Shown here one piece after another: positions 31,231 through 37,202 of a stretch of 37,202 nucleotides of DNA (the stretch's first letter is position 1; each line of letters starts with the position of its first letter). A program made the translations under genes and the position numbers. The DNA comes from an uncultured Lachnospiraceae bacterium (GTDB lineage Bacteria; Bacillota; Clostridia; Lachnospirales; Lachnospiraceae), in NCBI GenBank assembly GCA_947629525.1, contig CANREB010000026.1, positions 1 to 37,202 of the forward strand. Reading direction: 5' to 3'. Under the pieces are notes generated by a model. The model was not told the DNA's origin and did not search any database. It saw nothing but the letters and a program-made list of their open reading frames with translations.

Positions 31231-32609
31231 TATTTTCAAGTATAACGTTTTTATACTTTTTTCTGCCCTTTGTCCTGCTGTTGAATTTTATCGTGCGGGG
31301 AAAGGGCAGAAATTTATTTTTATTTGCTGTATCGGTTCTGTTTTACGCATGGGGTGAACCTGAATTTGTTTTCCTTATGCTTGCGGAAATAGTCTTCTGC
31401 TTTTTTCTGACGGGGCTTAAGGGGAAAGCTTTTTATGCCCTTTCGGTTATTGTGCCTTTTGCCGTTTTAGCATTCTTTAAGTTTTCGGACATATTTCCTA
31501 TTGGTATCTCGTTTTACACTTTTCAGCTTGTAAGTTACTGTATAGATGTACATAGAGGCCGCGTGGAAAGGCAGAAAAATCTGATAACATTTGCCGCTTA
31601 TGTTACTCTGTTCCCACAGCTTGTGGCAGGACCTGTTGTAAGGTACAGCGATGTTGAAGAAGTACTTAATGGAAGTAATGAAAGAAAACTTGACAATGGT
31701 GTCAGCTTTGAATATGGAGTTATGCGGTTTATACTGGGGCTTGGCAAAAAAGTCATGCTTGCAAATGTGCTCGGAGAGTTTGCGGCGGAGGTGTCAGAGC
31801 TTTCGGGAAGAGGGCTTGCGGCGTCATGGTGTTATGCGATCGCCGTGGCACTGCAGATATATTTTGATTTTTCGGGTTATTCGGATATGGCTATAGGGCT
31901 TGGAGCAATGCTTGGGTTCAGATTTCCTGAAAATTTCAGATATCCGTTTATTTCGGGGAGTATCGGGGAGTTTTGGCGCAGGTGGCATATTACGCTTGGT
32001 GCGTGGTTCAGGGATTATGTGTATATTCCACTGGGCGGTAGCCGTGTCGGGACGGTAAGGTGGATATTTAATATTTTGACAGTATGGGCGTTTACAGGCT
32101 TATGGCATGGCGCGGAGTGGAACTTTATCTTGTGGGGACTGATGTTTGCACTGCTTTTAATGTTTGAGAAAGCGGTAAAGAAGATATGTAAAAGAACGGG
32201 CGGCAGTCCGGGTGATGGCGTGGCATTTGGAATTGTAAGGCATGCCTATGTACTGTGGTTTGTGCTGGTGAGTTTTTTGATTTTTCACAATACGGATTTG
32301 GAAAGAGCGGCTTTGGACATTGCAAGTCTGATGAACTTTGGCGGACTGATCACAGATGATAAGGAGCTGCTGATGGTGTCTGAGTTTATGGTGAGAAACA
32401 GCTTTGCGGTTTTGGCTGTGGGGATAGTGGCGGCTACGCCGCTGCCTGCGATGCTGTGGAGACGGTTTTGCGGACGTATAGAGGTTTATAAATACGGAAA
32501 AGCAGTTTTACAGGTAACAGAGAGCCTCGCCGTGGCAGGAATTTTAGGGCTCTGCACGGCTTATATCATTGATGGGTCGTTTAATCCGTTTTTGTATTTT
32601 AGGTTTTGA
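31227..32609 (+). CDS. MBOAT family O-acyltransferase (AlgI/DltB-like)
   Basis: This 460-residue membrane protein has about ten transmembrane segments. It shows Phe-Pro-Ile-Gly-Ile-Ser-Phe-Tyr-Thr-Phe-Gln near residue 91, Phe-Pro-Gln-Leu-Val-Ala-Gly-Pro-Val, Asp-Phe-Ser-Gly-Tyr-Ser-Asp-Met-Ala, and Phe-Trp-Arg-Arg-Trp-His-Ile-Thr-Leu. The catalytic His294 is in Leu-Trp-His-Gly-Ala-Glu-Trp-Asn-Phe. It should move acyl groups across or onto the cell surface, for example O-acetyl groups onto an exopolysaccharide. The DHHW/AlgX or GDSL partner that usually follows is absent; the DUF4358 lipoprotein is the only candidate partner. No terminator is seen before the converging toxin gene. Confidence 0.92.
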   Translation: MIFSSITFLYFFLPFVLLLNFIVRGKGRNLFLFAVSVLFYAWGEPEFVFLMLAEIVFCFFLTGLKGKAFYALSVIVPFAVLAFFKFSDIFPIGISFYTFQLVSYCIDVHRGRVERQKNLITFAAYVTLFPQLVAGPVVRYSDVEEVLNGSNERKLDNGVSFEYGVMRFILGLGKKVMLANVLGEFAAEVSELSGRGLAASWCYAIAVALQIYFDFSGYSDMAIGLGAMLGFRFPENFRYPFISGSIGEFWRRWHITLGAWFRDYVYIPLGGSRVGTVRWIFNILTVWAFTGLWHGAEWNFILWGLMFALLLMFEKAVKKICKRTGGSPGDGVAFGIVRHAYVLWFVLVSFLIFHNTDLERAALDIASLMNFGGLITDDKELLMVSEFMVRNSFAVLAVGIVAATPLPAMLWRRFCGRIEVYKYGKAVLQVTESLAVAGILGLCTAYIIDGSFNPFLYFRF

Positions 32610-32628
32610 AAACTTAGGTGTGCTATTG

Positions 32629-33042
32629 TCAGGAGAATTGATGTAAAAACTCTGATGGGGTCAGAACTTGAATATCAAATTCTTCAAAATCTCTTTTATT
32701 GCGTGTAACAATGCAGTCACAACGTATAGATTTTGCACAGGTGGCAACGAGGCAATCTTCAAAATCCCTTGATTTTTTTCGAAAAGCTACAAGAACATCA
32801 TTGTTAGTGACGCTGCATACTTTTACGATTTCCAATAGTTTTCCCACTGCTTTGTATGCAAGATCAGTGCTATGGGTGTACTTTCTGACAAGATAATATA
32901 TATCTGTAATTGAAGAAGCGGGTATAAATCCGTCAATTCTGCGCTCTTCACAAAGAGACAGAACTTTACAGGAGTCATCAGCAAATGGTTCACGTTCCAA
33001 AAGCACATCGATAATGATGTTAGTATCACACATTATTTTCAT
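32629..33042 (-). CDS. PIN-domain toxin (VapC-like)
   Basis: The 137-residue protein from ATG 33042 starts Met-Lys-Ile-Met-Cys-Asp-Thr-Asn-Ile-Ile-Ile-Asp-Val-Leu, the PIN signature with its first acidic residue. Later acidic residues lie in Asp-Phe-Glu-Asp-Cys-Leu-Val-Ala-Thr and Thr-Arg-Asn-Lys-Arg-Asp-Phe. PIN toxins are magnesium-dependent RNases. The frame continues upstream into the antitoxin gene, but AGGAGCG (33054-33060, minus strand) 11 bases from ATG 33042 sets the start. It overlaps the antitoxin gene by 17 bases, as expected for a coupled toxin-antitoxin pair. Confidence 0.88.
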   Translation of the reverse strand: MKIMCDTNIIIDVLLEREPFADDSCKVLSLCEERRIDGFIPASSITDIYYLVRKYTHSTDLAYKAVGKLLEIVKVCSVTNNDVLVAFRKKSRDFEDCLVATCAKSIRCDCIVTRNKRDFEEFDIQVLTPSEFLHQFS

Positions 33043-33253
33043 ACTTGGATAGTCGCTCCTCTCGTAAAGAATCAAGGTTAATATCCGAAGGAATGTCTTT
33101 AAGCATTCCACGGAGGGAGTCTACAGCAGAAATCTGAGGATCTACCACCTTTGCGACTGTTTTCCCATTGTGGGTAATGAAGATATCTTCTGTGGCGATC
33201 ATTTCAAGATATTTTCCCAAATTTGTTTTAAATTCTGTCGCAGTAACAATCAT
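33026..33253 (-). CDS. Phd/YefM-type antitoxin
   Basis: The 75-residue protein begins Met-Ile-Val-Thr-Ala-Thr-Glu-Phe-Lys-Thr-Asn-Leu-Gly-Lys-Tyr-Leu and has Ile-Thr-His-Asn-Gly-Lys-Thr-Val-Ala-Lys-Val-Val, the DNA-binding Phd fold. The charged, flexible C-terminus would bind and block the PIN toxin. A strong AAAAGGAGGG site precedes it. The pair is autoregulated in known systems. Confidence 0.9.
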   Translation of the reverse strand: MIVTATEFKTNLGKYLEMIATEDIFITHNGKTVAKVVDPQISAVDSLRGMLKDIPSDINLDSLREERLSKYENNV

Positions 33254-33291
33254 AAATAACCCTCCTTTTTACACTTTACATAGTTAATTTT

Positions 33292-33320
33292 ATAATATGC
33301 GATTTATGTGGAAAAATCAA
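33292..33320 (-). promoter_or_regulatory. Promoter of the toxin-antitoxin operon
   Basis: On the minus strand TTGATT (33320-33315) and TATTAT (33297-33292) are 17 bp apart. ACATA (33278-33282) and TATGT (33305-33309) are inverted around the -10 and could be the antitoxin binding site. Confidence 0.65.
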
Positions 33321-33390
33321 TGGAAATTATACGAAATTAAAAATAATATTGGATAGAATTATGAATACCGAAAAATGAAAGTTTTGTTTT

Positions 33391-34614
33391 TTATCCCACC
33401 CTAGTCACAATGAGTGCCTTTACCCGTTCCACATAGCTTTTATATCGGGAGTCATTTCTGAGTGGGTTGAACCATTCCCAACCATGTTCGGCAGTGAGCA
33501 TATGCAGATAAACTGATGGATAAACATAGTGACACCATTGCTCAGAGCTTTTTATATAGATATTTCTTTCAAGCAGACCTGTCTGTGCGTTCGGGTTATA
33601 CCAACTTTCTTCGGCAGTCCATATTATAGTAGGTGTGAAACGTGAGGTTTTAAGTTTGATTTTGTCAGTTATTTTCATAACATCTTCAAGAAGCGATATA
33701 ACATCTTCTAAAACTTCAAATGCCTCTTCGTAGTTTCCCATTGCTGTCAAATAACACGCCCGGCGGATTCCGCAGTTTATCTTTATTTCCACTCAATAGT
33801 CGATTCCCTTGCCGCAAGTTATAGGGTGCTTAATTGTCGGAGTTTCTTCGGCAAAGGCATGAAGAATCCCCAAACGTGTTGTGTTTTCAGCAAAACAATG
33901 TTCTAAGGTTTTACCTTCATCGAGAGTTTTGCCTTTCAAATTCATATACATTGGGCGGCGAGTCACAGCGTCGTTAATAACCTCAAACAGTTTCTGATTC
34001 ATAAGTGGGGCTGCTTTATCGTATTCGTGCCGAAACATATATCTTTCTCTCAGAAGTTCGTTGCGTCCGATATCACAGGGAGTGGCATAACGTTTTAGAA
34101 ATGTTTCGATATATTCGTCATCCTCTATCGCAACCATTTTTTCGATAACATCGATGCTGCCGGGAACTTTGGCAAGTCTTGCTTCTGCAAAGCGGCGAAC
34201 TTCGGGCATAACTTTTTTGTTTTGCAGTATACATTCGTTACTGTTTAACCAAAATTCCCAAACCGCATCGCAGCCGGCATAGTCAATCCGAAGTTTTCTT
34301 ATTATATTTGCAAGCTTTTCGTACCATTCGTCGAGGTTCTCACACTCAGCTTTGTTCTGAATTTGGAAGAACTCTTCGCAGAGCTCTTGTGCCTGCCTTT
34401 CCTTTTCCTCTTCGGAAATCCCTAAAAGCTCATCGACAGTTACTGAAAAGAACTCAGAGATCGCGGGCAGAAGTTCGATATCAGGATATGTCGTACCATT
34501 TTCCCAACGACTCACAGCTTGAAAAGATACTGCAAGGGCGTCGGCAAGTTGTTCCTGAGTTATCTCTTTTTTTCTGCGCAGCAGACGTATGTTTTCACCT
34601 AAAGACAGTTTCAT
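33391..34614 (-). pseudogene. XRE-family regulator gene split by one in-frame TGA
   Basis: The upstream part (34614 down to 33796, 273 residues) has an HTH_3 domain at residues 5-60 (Ile-Thr-Gln-Glu-Gln-Leu-Ala-Asp-Ala-Leu-Ala-Val-Ser-Phe-Gln-Ala-Val-Ser-Arg-Trp) and a helical sensor region. A TGA at 33795-33793 ends it. The next codon continues in the same frame for 133 more residues (33792 to 33391). I recall homologues of about 400 residues reading Asp-Tyr-Trp-x-Glu-Ile-Lys-Ile-Asn-Cys-Gly across this point; here Asp-Tyr-stop-Val-Glu-Ile-Lys-Ile-Asn-Cys-Gly, so a single TGG-to-TGA change explains the break. TGA is a normal stop in neighbouring genes. The GTG next to the stop could allow reinitiation. 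The truncated DNA-binding half may still work as a repressor. AAGGAG precedes the start. Confidence 0.85.
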
Positions 34615-34668
34615 GGTAAATCTCCTTAAACTTATTATTTCTTCCTCAAAAAACTTATCAACAATTTA

Positions 34669-34697
34669 AGTATAATTTTTCAGAATAATGAAATCAA
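34669..34697 (-). promoter_or_regulatory. Promoter of the XRE gene
   Basis: On the minus strand TTGATT (34697-34692) and TATACT (34674-34669) are 17 bp apart, 55 bp before the start codon. Next to it GTGAGAA occurs at 34709-34715 and 34729-34735, 20 bp apart, possible regulator half-sites. Confidence 0.6.
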
Positions 34698-34786
34698 TAA
34701 CTTATTATGTGAGAATTTTTCAACAAAAGTGAGAAATCGTATTTGGAATATAGAAATGAAGTATCTGTAAGATTAGTAAAACATCC

Positions 34787-34814
34787 TTGCTATTTTGAAG
34801 CCACACGATATAAT
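34787..34814 (+). promoter_or_regulatory. Promoter of the MATE gene
   Basis: TTGCTA (34787-34792), a 16-bp spacer and TATAAT (34809-34814) lie 47 bp before the MATE start codon. It is divergent from the XRE promoter, so the regulator could also control the exporter. Confidence 0.6.
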
Positions 34815-34861
34815 TATATTAAAATGACATTATGGCATGATTTTATTATGGTGAAAATTAT

Positions 34862-36241
34862 ATGGACAGACTAAATAAAAGTCGTTTGGCAATGTATAAA
34901 GAAATATTAATGCTTGCCGGACCGACAATGCTTGAACAGCTTATGCAGACAGCAGTGCAGTATATCGATACGGCTATGGTCGGCTCACTCGGGACACAGG
35001 CGATGGCGGCAGTAGGAGCAACAAGCACAGTCAATTGGCTTATCGGCAGTACATTGTCGGCAATCGGCGTAGGTTTTCTTGCCTATATCGCACAGGCAAT
35101 CGGCGCGAGAGACATAGAAAGGGCAAGGAAAGCATCGGGTCAGGCGGTGCTTGTCGTAGTTATCGCGGGACTTTTCTTTACGCTCGTGACCACGGGGCTG
35201 AGTGGGCGAATACCCGTATGGATGCGCGTTGATACGAACATCCGCGCAATGGCGTCGCGGTATTTTTTGATACTGTATCTGCCGATGCTGTTTCGGACGG
35301 CTAGCATCATATTCGGCACGCTGCTCAGGGCGGCAGGCGATACAAAGACGCCCATGAAAGTTGGAATTATCGTGAACATGATAAACATAGTGCTGAATTT
35401 TTTCCTGATTTATCCGACGCGCGCATTTGCAATCGGCAAAATGCACATAAATGTTATTGGCGTGGGAAAAGGCATAGAAGGGGCGGCAATGGCAAGCGCC
35501 GCGGCATATACATTCGGCGGTATCGCTATTACATATATGCTCTGGCGGCATAAAGAGATATCGCCGAGAGGACAGAGCTTTTTTCCGAATATGCGGGTGC
35601 TTGCGCCATGTATGCGCGTCGCGTTTCCGAATATGCTGCAGCGCTTCGCGACATCATTGGGATATGTATTTTTTGCGTCGATGATAAATTCGCTCGGTGA
35701 AACGGCGACTGCGGCGCACACTATAGCTAATACTGTTGAGTCAGCTTTTTATATTCCGGGTTGGGGAATGCAGACCGCAGCGGCGACTTTGTCGGGCAAT
35801 GCATGGGGAGCAAAAAATGATGACAGATTACGCGGGCTTGCGCGGAGCATACTTCCGCTCGAGGTAGGACTTATGGTGATATCGGGTGGGATGCTTTTTT
35901 GTTTTGCACCGCAGCTTATGCACCTGTTTTCACGGGATATGCAGGTAATTACACTAGGTACATCCGTACTCAGAATGGTCGCCGTATCAGAACCTTTTTA
36001 CGGAGTGCCTATTGTGATCGAGGGAATAATGCAGGGTGTAGGTAATACGGTGCCGCCGTTTGTATACAACGTGCTTGGAATGTGGTGCGCGAGGATCGCG
36101 GGAACTTTTATATGCACGCAGATCCTCGGATACGGGCTTATCTCGGCATGGGGCTGTATGATCGCGCATAACATGCTGCTTTTTGCGATGTTTACCGCGC
36201 ATTATCTGAGCGGCAGATGGAAACCGCGAAATTTACCGTGA
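34862..36241 (+). CDS. MATE family efflux transporter
   Basis: This 459-residue protein has about twelve transmembrane helices in two homologous halves. Typical MATE features are Met-Leu-Ala-Gly-Pro-Thr-Met-Leu-Glu-Gln-Leu near residue 16, Gln-Tyr-Ile-Asp-Thr-Ala-Met-Val-Gly-Ser-Leu-Gly, and a second-half Val-Ala-Val-Ser-Glu-Pro-Phe-Tyr-Gly. MATE proteins export cationic drugs or metabolites using sodium or protons. The ribosome site is modest (GGTGA, 34850-34854). It is followed by the leader peptide and kinase gene with no terminator between, so read-through into the attenuator region is expected. Confidence 0.93.
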   Translation: MDRLNKSRLAMYKEILMLAGPTMLEQLMQTAVQYIDTAMVGSLGTQAMAAVGATSTVNWLIGSTLSAIGVGFLAYIAQAIGARDIERARKASGQAVLVVVIAGLFFTLVTTGLSGRIPVWMRVDTNIRAMASRYFLILYLPMLFRTASIIFGTLLRAAGDTKTPMKVGIIVNMINIVLNFFLIYPTRAFAIGKMHINVIGVGKGIEGAAMASAAAYTFGGIAITYMLWRHKEISPRGQSFFPNMRVLAPCMRVAFPNMLQRFATSLGYVFFASMINSLGETATAAHTIANTVESAFYIPGWGMQTAAATLSGNAWGAKNDDRLRGLARSILPLEVGLMVISGGMLFCFAPQLMHLFSRDMQVITLGTSVLRMVAVSEPFYGVPIVIEGIMQGVGNTVPPFVYNVLGMWCARIAGTFICTQILGYGLISAWGCMIAHNMLLFAMFTAHYLSGRWKPRNLP

Positions 36242-36275
36242 TACCTGCCAAAAACAGAAGTAGGAGGATGTAAAT

Positions 36276-36308
36276 ATGGTAATTGCATTAAGAATACGTA
36301 ACATTTAA
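36276..36308 (+). CDS. Putative ten-residue leader peptide with an Arg-Ile-Arg motif
   Basis: The frame encodes MVIALRIRNI and a TAA stop. AGGAGG at 36262-36267 lies eight bases before the ATG, a better ribosome site than the MATE gene has. Arg6-Ile7-Arg8 is an Arg/Lys-x-Arg/Lys motif, known to make macrolide-bound ribosomes stall in leaders such as that of ermD. A perfect 10-bp RNA stem starts three bases after the stop, and an alternative stem masks the next gene's ribosome site. That the peptide is translated is inferred from the ribosome site; that stalling occurs is inferred from the motif and geometry. Confidence 0.55.
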   Translation: MVIALRIRNI

Positions 36309-36310
36309 CA

Positions 36311-36376
36311 GCATGAAACTTTTGATTGATAGTTTCATGCACAAGTGATTGCAAACAAAACTATTTGATCAAGGAG
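36311..36376 (+). promoter_or_regulatory. Candidate two-state RNA switch controlling the kinase gene
   Basis: Stem A: GCATGAAACT (36311-36320) pairs perfectly with AGTTTCATGC (36331-36340) around a ten-base loop. Stem B: 36328-36335 pairs with 36358-36365, and 36320-36326 pairs with 36368-36374, about 15 pairs including three G-U. Stem B covers GG of the AAGGAG (36371-36376) used by the next gene. Both stems need 36331-36335, so they exclude each other. There is no T tract after stem A, so it is not a terminator. Confidence 0.55.
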
Positions 36377-36383
36377 AAAACCT

Positions 36384-37040
36384 ATGAAGTTTCAAGATAA
36401 TGTTATTAGAGAATATTTAAAAAATGTATATTTTGTTGCAGGAACACCTTGTGGAGGAAAGACAACGGTTTCAAGAGGGTTAGGGAGAAAATATCATATC
36501 CCTGTTTACGATGTCGATGAGATGTTTCCTGTTCATCAACGAATGTCTGATGTAAAATATCAACCATCTATGAATAAGTCGTTTAAGGATGCGGATGAAT
36601 TTTTTGGCAGAACGGTGGAAGAATACAGAGAATGGCTGATAAGCAATACGCGGGAAGACCTCGAATTTGTAATAATGGACTTAATCAGATTGTCGCAAAA
36701 TGAATTAGTTATTTGTGACGGCAATCTTACACTTTCAGAGGCAGAATTGCTTACTTCTTCAGACAGAATAGTATTTATGGTCAAAGAGCCAAAAGATCTG
36801 GTCGATGATTATTGCAACAGACCGGATCATCAGGATTTTAATACTTTCATACATAGTGCGGCTGATGTTGAAAAGGCAAAGGCAACATGCAGTGAGGTAC
36901 TAAAAAGTTTAAATGATAAACATTATCAGGCAATCAGGGAAAGTGGTTATTTTTGGCTGGAGCGGGATATAAATAGAAGTGTTGAGGAAACGATAGAACT
37001 TGTTGCCAAACATTTTGGTATGGTAAAATATCAATATTGA
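36384..37040 (+). CDS. P-loop kinase-like protein of unknown substrate
   Basis: This 218-residue protein has Walker A Gly-Thr-Pro-Cys-Gly-Gly-Lys-Thr-Thr at 20-28, followed by Val-Ser-Arg-Gly-Leu-Gly-x-Lys-Tyr and Val-Tyr-Asp-Val-Asp-Glu-Met, where small-molecule kinases of the shikimate/cytidylate kinase fold bind their substrate. A central Val-Ile-Cys-Asp-Gly-Asn-Leu strand may be the Walker B equivalent. The C-terminal half is helical. There is no signal or membrane segment. I do not recognise the substrate. An antibiotic or nucleoside phosphotransferase is possible in view of the MATE gene and leader peptide upstream, but there is no direct evidence for it. AAGGAG (36371-36376), seven bases before ATG, is the site masked in stem B. 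Confidence 0.8.
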   Translation: MKFQDNVIREYLKNVYFVAGTPCGGKTTVSRGLGRKYHIPVYDVDEMFPVHQRMSDVKYQPSMNKSFKDADEFFGRTVEEYREWLISNTREDLEFVIMDLIRLSQNELVICDGNLTLSEAELLTSSDRIVFMVKEPKDLVDDYCNRPDHQDFNTFIHSAADVEKAKATCSEVLKSLNDKHYQAIRESGYFWLERDINRSVEETIELVAKHFGMVKYQY

Positions 37041-37077
37041 ACAATTAAACAAATCGAAATTTGGGAGAACAACACGC

Positions 37078-37202
37078 ATGATAAAACTTCGATATGGGAA
37101 TACAAATACATTTCTGCTGTGTGGAAACGCTGCCAATTTACTAATTGATACAGATTACGCCGGAACACTTCCGGCATTTTACAAAGAGATCAAAAAGCAT
37201 GG
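37078..37202 (+). CDS. MBL-fold metallo-hydrolase, 3' end cut by window
   Basis: The first 41 codons are visible: an Asn-Thr-Asn-Thr-Phe-Leu-Leu start, then Ala-Asn-Leu-Leu-Ile-Asp-Thr-Asp-Tyr-Ala-Gly-Thr-Leu-Pro, the usual first strands of a metallo-beta-lactamase fold (the Leu-Ile-Asp-Thr turn). The His-x-His-x-Asp-His metal motif would lie beyond the window. GGGAGA before the ATG supports the start. The gap of 37 bp suggests cotranscription with the kinase gene. Confidence 0.75.
   Translation, partial: MIKLRYGNTNTFLLCGNAANLLIDTDYAGTLPAFYKEIKKH

Noticed and set aside
32629..32660. Ribosome site followed by ATG-TAA after the MBOAT gene, a minimal start-stop frame
   Set aside because: It is opposite the toxin gene end, has no associated structure, and is probably chance.
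33391..33792. Separate small gene starting at the GTG beside the XRE stop
   Set aside because: It has no ribosome site of its own and continues the regulator in the same frame, so a split gene is the simpler account.
33793..33795. TGA read as tryptophan or selenocysteine
   Set aside because: TGA ends several intact genes in this window, TGG is used for Trp throughout, and no selenocysteine-type structure is evident after the codon.
34824..34874. 17-codon upstream frame overlapping the MATE start
   Set aside because: No ribosome site before it, and the likely transcription start is only a few bases upstream. Unlike the 36276 frame it lacks any sign of translation.

Overview
The window looks like a chromosomal segment of an anaerobic, motile, plant-polysaccharide-using Firmicute, most likely Lachnospiraceae or a close clostridial relative. 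I base this on the protein families present: an Rpn/PD-(D/E)XK protein with a Gly-rich tail, DUF4250 behind holA, a DUF4358 lipoprotein paired with an MBOAT protein, a DUF4422 glycosyltransferase and a group A [FeFe] hydrogenase. Strong AGGAGG-type ribosome binding sites and sigma-70-like promoters with 16-18 bp spacers fit the same picture. No rRNA, tRNA, CRISPR array or complete insertion sequence was seen.

Layout. 1-815 is the 3' part of an Rpn-type nuclease gene. 936-2450 is a GH27 alpha-galactosidase gene behind a long, structured, C-rich 5' leader. 2562-5246 is a two-gene hexuronate operon (mannonate dehydratase and fructuronate/mannitol dehydrogenase). 5250-6711 is a self-contained chemoreceptor gene with promoter and terminator, facing a PAS/degenerate-GGDEF/EAL c-di-GMP phosphodiesterase on the minus strand. 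8557-9721 is holA plus a DUF4250 gene, converging on a polysaccharide deacetylase gene. 10550-15565 is an epimerase-sbcD-sbcC run, followed by an M18 aminopeptidase gene. 17281-21018 is a two-gene hydrogenase operon: a flavoprotein fusing a NuoF-type iron-sulfur domain to a GltD/NfnB-like module, then [FeFe] hydrogenase HydA. It has its own promoter, a near-perfect cre-like operator and a terminator.

21042-32609 is a long co-directional block. A DUF4422 glycosyltransferase is followed by GH35, GH74 and GH31 enzymes that together fit stepwise, apparently cytoplasmic, breakdown of xyloglucan oligosaccharides. Then come MetN and MetI (no MetQ), a DUF4358 lipoprotein and an MBOAT acyltransferase. 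32629-34614 (minus strand) holds a Phd/PIN toxin-antitoxin pair and an XRE regulator gene split by one in-frame TGA. 34787-37202 holds a MATE exporter, a P-loop kinase-like gene and the start of an MBL-fold hydrolase gene.

The most interesting signal lies between the MATE and kinase genes. A ten-codon reading frame with an ideal Shine-Dalgarno encodes a peptide with an Arg-Ile-Arg motif. It is followed by two mutually exclusive RNA stems, one of which masks the Shine-Dalgarno of the kinase gene. The geometry matches a ribosome-stalling translational attenuator of the kind that controls macrolide-resistance genes, but here in front of a gene of unknown function.
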